DNA of 34,116 nt from an uncultured Pelagibacteraceae bacterium (GTDB lineage Bacteria > Pseudomonadota > Alphaproteobacteria > Pelagibacterales > Pelagibacteraceae): positions 1 to 34,116 of the forward strand of contig CACKKY010000006.1 in assembly GCA_902600855.1 (NCBI GenBank). Reading direction: 5' to 3'. Every line of letters starts with the position of its first letter. The first letter of the stretch is position 1. The position numbers were made by a program, and so were the translations under genes. The notes beneath the pieces are model-generated. The model was not told the origin of the DNA. It ran no database searches and saw only the letters and a program-made list of their open reading frames with translations. Shown here in pieces: positions 30,665 through 34,116 of this stretch.

Positions 30665-31517
30665 TTTTTAATTTTAAACAATAATTATAAATTTCTTTTT
30701 TAGATATATCGTTATTTTGTTTTATAATATTTATAATTTCTTTGACACTTAATTTATTAATCATTTTTTTTATATTTATTTTAATCGACTCATTTAATTC
30801 TTTTGAATTCTTATTATTGTGATTATTCTCAGAAATTACAATAGTAAGCTCTCCTTTAAGGTCGTTAGAAAAAGGTTTTAAATCATCAACATTAGACCTA
30901 ATAAATTCTTCATAAATTTTTGAAATTTCTCGGCAAAATACAATCTTCCTAGAACTAAAGAATTTTTTTAATTCTGGAATTATCTTATTAATCTTTTTTG
31001 GTGAAACAAAAAAAACTATTGAACAATTAATTTGAGACAAATTTTCTAAGTCATTTTTTAGAACTTTAATTTTTTCTGGGAAAAAACCATAGAAAAAAAA
31101 TTTATCAGAAAATCCACTTATAGAAACTGCTGCTGCAACCGCAGAAGCTCCTGGTATAGGCATGACATTAATATCATGTTTAACACACTCGTTAATCAGA
31201 ATATTACCTGGATCAGAAATACTTGGAGTTCCAGCATCAGAAATTATAGAAACTTTTTTATTTGATTTTAATAATTCTATTACTTTTTTTAAATTTTTTT
31301 TTTCGTTGAATTTGTGGTTTGAAATTAATTTAGACTTAATATCAAATCTATTTAATATGTTTTGAGAAACTCTTGTATCTTCACACAAAATATAATCAGA
31401 TTTTTTTAATATATCTATAGCTCTATAGGTGATATCTTGCATATTACCTATAGGGGTTGATACTAAATATAGATTATTTTTAGTATTTTTTTTTTTAGAT
31501 TGTGGTTTTATGTTCAT
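30654..31517 (-). CDS. rsmI: 16S rRNA (cytidine1402-2'-O)-methyltransferase
   Basis: LYLVSTPIGNMQDITYRAIDIL, CEDTRVS, ISDAGTPSISDPG, PIPGASAVAAAVSISG. Confidence 0.95.
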   Translation of the reverse strand: MNIKPQSKKKNTKNNLYLVSTPIGNMQDITYRAIDILKKSDYILCEDTRVSQNILNRFDIKSKLISNHKFNEKKNLKKVIELLKSNKKVSIISDAGTPSISDPGNILINECVKHDINVMPIPGASAVAAAVSISGFSDKFFFYGFFPEKIKVLKNDLENLSQINCSIVFFVSPKKINKIIPELKKFFSSRKIVFCREISKIYEEFIRSNVDDLKPFSNDLKGELTIVISENNHNNKNSKELNESIKINIKKMINKLSVKEIINIIKQNNDISKKEIYNYCLKLKNEN

Positions 31518-31551
31518 AATTAAGATTAAAAAATATTATAATATCATTAAA

Positions 31552-32706
31552 ATGGGTAGATTTATTAAAATTATTTTCTTTTTAATTTTGAGTCACTTTC
31601 TATTAAACTTAAGCTTCGCAAAAGCACAAGAAAAAATTAAAATTGGTTTGCTAATACCAATGACTGGTTCAAATAAAAAGATTGGCGAATCAATAGTAAA
31701 AGCAGTAAGGATGGCTGTTAAAGATATTGATAGTGATTTAATAGAAATCATTCCAAAAGATACCAATACAAATCCTGAAAAAACTCTTAAATCTGCTATA
31801 GAATTAAAAGAAGCGGGAATAAAAATTGTAATAGGACCTGTATTTTACAAAAGTTTATTATATTTAGATAAAATTCGAGACCTTACTTTTTTATCTTTAA
31901 CAAATAGAACTTTAGACCTGCCATCGAATGTGATCTCAGCAGGTATTAATTCAACATCTCAGTTTAATACTATTAAAAAATTTATTCAAACAAAGAGTAT
32001 AAAAAAAACTTTATTTTTAACACCGATGCAGGACTTTGAGTTTGAAATAAATGATGGTATTAAAAAATCAAAAATCAAAGTTTTTAAGGAGCACGTTTAT
32101 GACTCTGATCCTACCAAGTTAACTAATCAAATTGAAGAAATCACAAAATACAGGATTAGGAAGCAAAATTTAGAAGATGAAATCAATAGAGTAAAAAACT
32201 CTAATGACCCAAACAAAGAAAAAAAAATTAAAAAACTTGAGCAAAAGTATAGCTTAGGTGGTCTTAATTTTGATGCAGTGATGATTTCTGACTTTAATGA
32301 GAGTTTAAAAAGTGTATTCACTTCACTTTTATATACAGACGTATCACCTAAAAAAAAATATTTTATTACATTGAATCAATGGTTTGACATGAGCTTACAG
32401 AATGAAACGGATATTCAACCTTTATATTATCCATCAATAAATAAAAAAAATTTTGAAAATTTTAAAGAAAAATTTTTTAAAGAATTCGGATTATATCCTT
32501 CGCACTTATCTTTGCTAAGTTATGATCTCGTTGGTCTTCTTTATTATTTATCTCTGAAGACTGATCTATCAAATGTAGAAAAAATTTTTAAAAACAAAAA
32601 CTCATTTAAGGGAAAAATTGGCATATTTGATATCAAAAATAATACGATAAATCATAAATTAAATTTTTATAAAATAGAGAATAATAAAACTATAAAAATT
32701 TTCTAA
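31552..32706 (+). CDS. Periplasmic ligand-binding-fold protein, LpoA/penicillin-binding protein activator-like
   Basis: Signal peptide, then KIGLLIPMTGSNKKIGESIVKAVRMAVKDI and IVIGPVFYKSL; next to rsmI as lpoA is in Gammaproteobacteria. ORF track start (31429) too long; ATG 31552 gives the signal peptide. Confidence 0.8.
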   Translation: MGRFIKIIFFLILSHFLLNLSFAKAQEKIKIGLLIPMTGSNKKIGESIVKAVRMAVKDIDSDLIEIIPKDTNTNPEKTLKSAIELKEAGIKIVIGPVFYKSLLYLDKIRDLTFLSLTNRTLDLPSNVISAGINSTSQFNTIKKFIQTKSIKKTLFLTPMQDFEFEINDGIKKSKIKVFKEHVYDSDPTKLTNQIEEITKYRIRKQNLEDEINRVKNSNDPNKEKKIKKLEQKYSLGGLNFDAVMISDFNESLKSVFTSLLYTDVSPKKKYFITLNQWFDMSLQNETDIQPLYYPSINKKNFENFKEKFFKEFGLYPSHLSLLSYDLVGLLYYLSLKTDLSNVEKIFKNKNSFKGKIGIFDIKNNTINHKLNFYKIENNKTIKIF

Positions 32707-33292
32707 TTTTTTTAAAAGCTTGATATCTATGATCCATATTATATTTTTGTGAAGGTTGCATTTCTCCAAAAGTTTTTCTTTTTTTTTCTGGAATAAAAAT
32801 TGGATCATAACCAAATCCTTTTTTCCCCTTTGGCTCTTGTGCAATTTGCCCTTCTACCTTACCTAATACACAAGCAATTTTTTTATTAAAATAAGAGATA
32901 GACAAAGCACAAATAAATCTAGCTTTAATTTTTTTATTTTTCCAATTTTTATCCTTTTTTTTAAGTTCTTTATAAACTCTTTTTATGGCTTTGCCGAAAT
33001 CTCCATGCTTTCCTCCCCATCTTGCAGAATAAATTCCTGGATTTTTATTTAAAAAATCTATTTCCAAACCAGAATCATCAGCTAGACAGATCAACCCTGT
33101 TTTTTTTGAAAAATACTTAGATTTTATCAAAGAATTTGCTTTAAATGTTTTACCATTTTCTTTTGGGCTTTTAAGGTGAAATTCAGAAGTTGAATGAATT
33201 TTAATGTTTTTTGGTAATAAACTCTTTATTTCACGGAGTTTACCTCTGTTATTGGTTCCAACAAGTAATTTATAAATTTTTTGTTTAGACAT
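32690..33292 (-). CDS. rdgB: Non-canonical purine NTP pyrophosphatase (RdgB/HAM1)
   Basis: LLVGTNNRGKLREIKSLL, LADDSGLEIDFLNKNPGIYSARWGG, GKKGFGYDPIFIPE. Confidence 0.95.
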   Translation of the reverse strand: MSKQKIYKLLVGTNNRGKLREIKSLLPKNIKIHSTSEFHLKSPKENGKTFKANSLIKSKYFSKKTGLICLADDSGLEIDFLNKNPGIYSARWGGKHGDFGKAIKRVYKELKKKDKNWKNKKIKARFICALSISYFNKKIACVLGKVEGQIAQEPKGKKGFGYDPIFIPEKKRKTFGEMQPSQKYNMDHRYQAFKKIRKFL

Positions 33293-33328
33293 CTAGAAAT
33301 TATCTAAATCCTTACCATATAAGAGGTA

Positions 33329-33958
33329 ATGGAAAAAGAAGAAAACCAAAATAACTCCTCTGAAGAACAAAATTTCAGTACAGCTGAAGAAAAAGATAAA
33401 TCTGAGGTAAATTCGAATACTGAAGATAAAAAAGAAATCAAAGAGTCTACTCCAGAAGAAAAGATTGTAGAACTCGAAGACAAGATTACAAGAACTTTTG
33501 CCGAAATGGAAAATCAAAGAAGAAGATTTGAAAAAGAAAAAGAAGACGCTTTTGAATATGGTGGTTATAGTTTTGCCAAAGAAGCACTGACTTTGATTGA
33601 TAACTTAGATCGTTCTAAACAAGTTCTTGAGAGTGATGATAAATTAAAAGAAACTGAAGCATTAAAAAAAACACTTGAACATTTAGATATCATTAAAAAA
33701 GATTTAATTTCGATTTTTGAAAAAAATAATATCAAACAAATAGATAGTTTTAATAAAAAGCTAGATCCAAACTTTCATCAAGCAATGATGGAAATAGAAG
33801 ATGACACAAAAGAACCTGGCACAATAATTCAAGAAATTCAAAAAGGTTTTACTATTAAAGATAGACTTCTGAGACCCTCATTAGTTGGTGTATCAAAAAA
33901 AGTAACAAAAAAAGAAGAAAAAACCGAGGAAAATCAGGAAAATTCAAAGGATAAATAA
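33329..33958 (+). CDS. grpE: GrpE nucleotide exchange factor
   Basis: Acidic N-terminus, TRTFAEMENQRRRFEKEKEDAFEYGGYSFAKEALTLIDNLDRS, FNKKLDPNFHQAMMEIED. Confidence 0.93.
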   Translation: MEKEENQNNSSEEQNFSTAEEKDKSEVNSNTEDKKEIKESTPEEKIVELEDKITRTFAEMENQRRRFEKEKEDAFEYGGYSFAKEALTLIDNLDRSKQVLESDDKLKETEALKKTLEHLDIIKKDLISIFEKNNIKQIDSFNKKLDPNFHQAMMEIEDDTKEPGTIIQEIQKGFTIKDRLLRPSLVGVSKKVTKKEEKTEENQENSKDK

Positions 33959-33970
33959 TTATGAGATCAA

Positions 33971-34116
<146 letters not shown>

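Overview
AT-rich window (34.1 kb) of core bacterial genome. Gene content, protein sequences and composition fit a SAR11/Pelagibacterales-like alphaproteobacterium (inference; no database search was possible). About 35 tightly packed housekeeping genes are recognisable: rpsT-mutM // ubiE-ubiB-coaBC-dut-moeB/thiF-SH3, prx, irr-like // fabA-fabB-fabI, an SGNH hydrolase, pnp-rpsO-[infB/rbfA]-nusA-metK-lnt-ybeY-phoH-miaB-fur-tsaB, a polysaccharide deacetylase, bax-like, nfu, trpS, murJ // maeB, a BON lipoprotein, rsmI // an lpoA-like gene, rdgB // grpE-dnaK (partial). I saw no CRISPR array, mobile element, tRNA or rRNA. The strongest anomaly is ORF 13639-14478(-). It starts as the N-terminal part of translation initiation factor IF2 and ends as the C-terminal half of RbfA, in frame. 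The IF2 GTPase domain, the RbfA N-terminus and truB are all absent between nusA and rpsO. Other observations: (i) a recurrent -10-like hexamer 5-6 nt upstream of the start codon of most operon-leading genes, suggesting leaderless transcripts; (ii) two near-identical 17-bp palindromic operators flanking the irr-like gene, one upstream of a -35 and one overlapping a -10; (iii) an intrinsic terminator only about 15 nt before nusA; (iv) antiparallel overlap of the 5' coding ends of tsaB and a deacetylase. I did not find an obvious new multi-gene defence or biosynthetic system.
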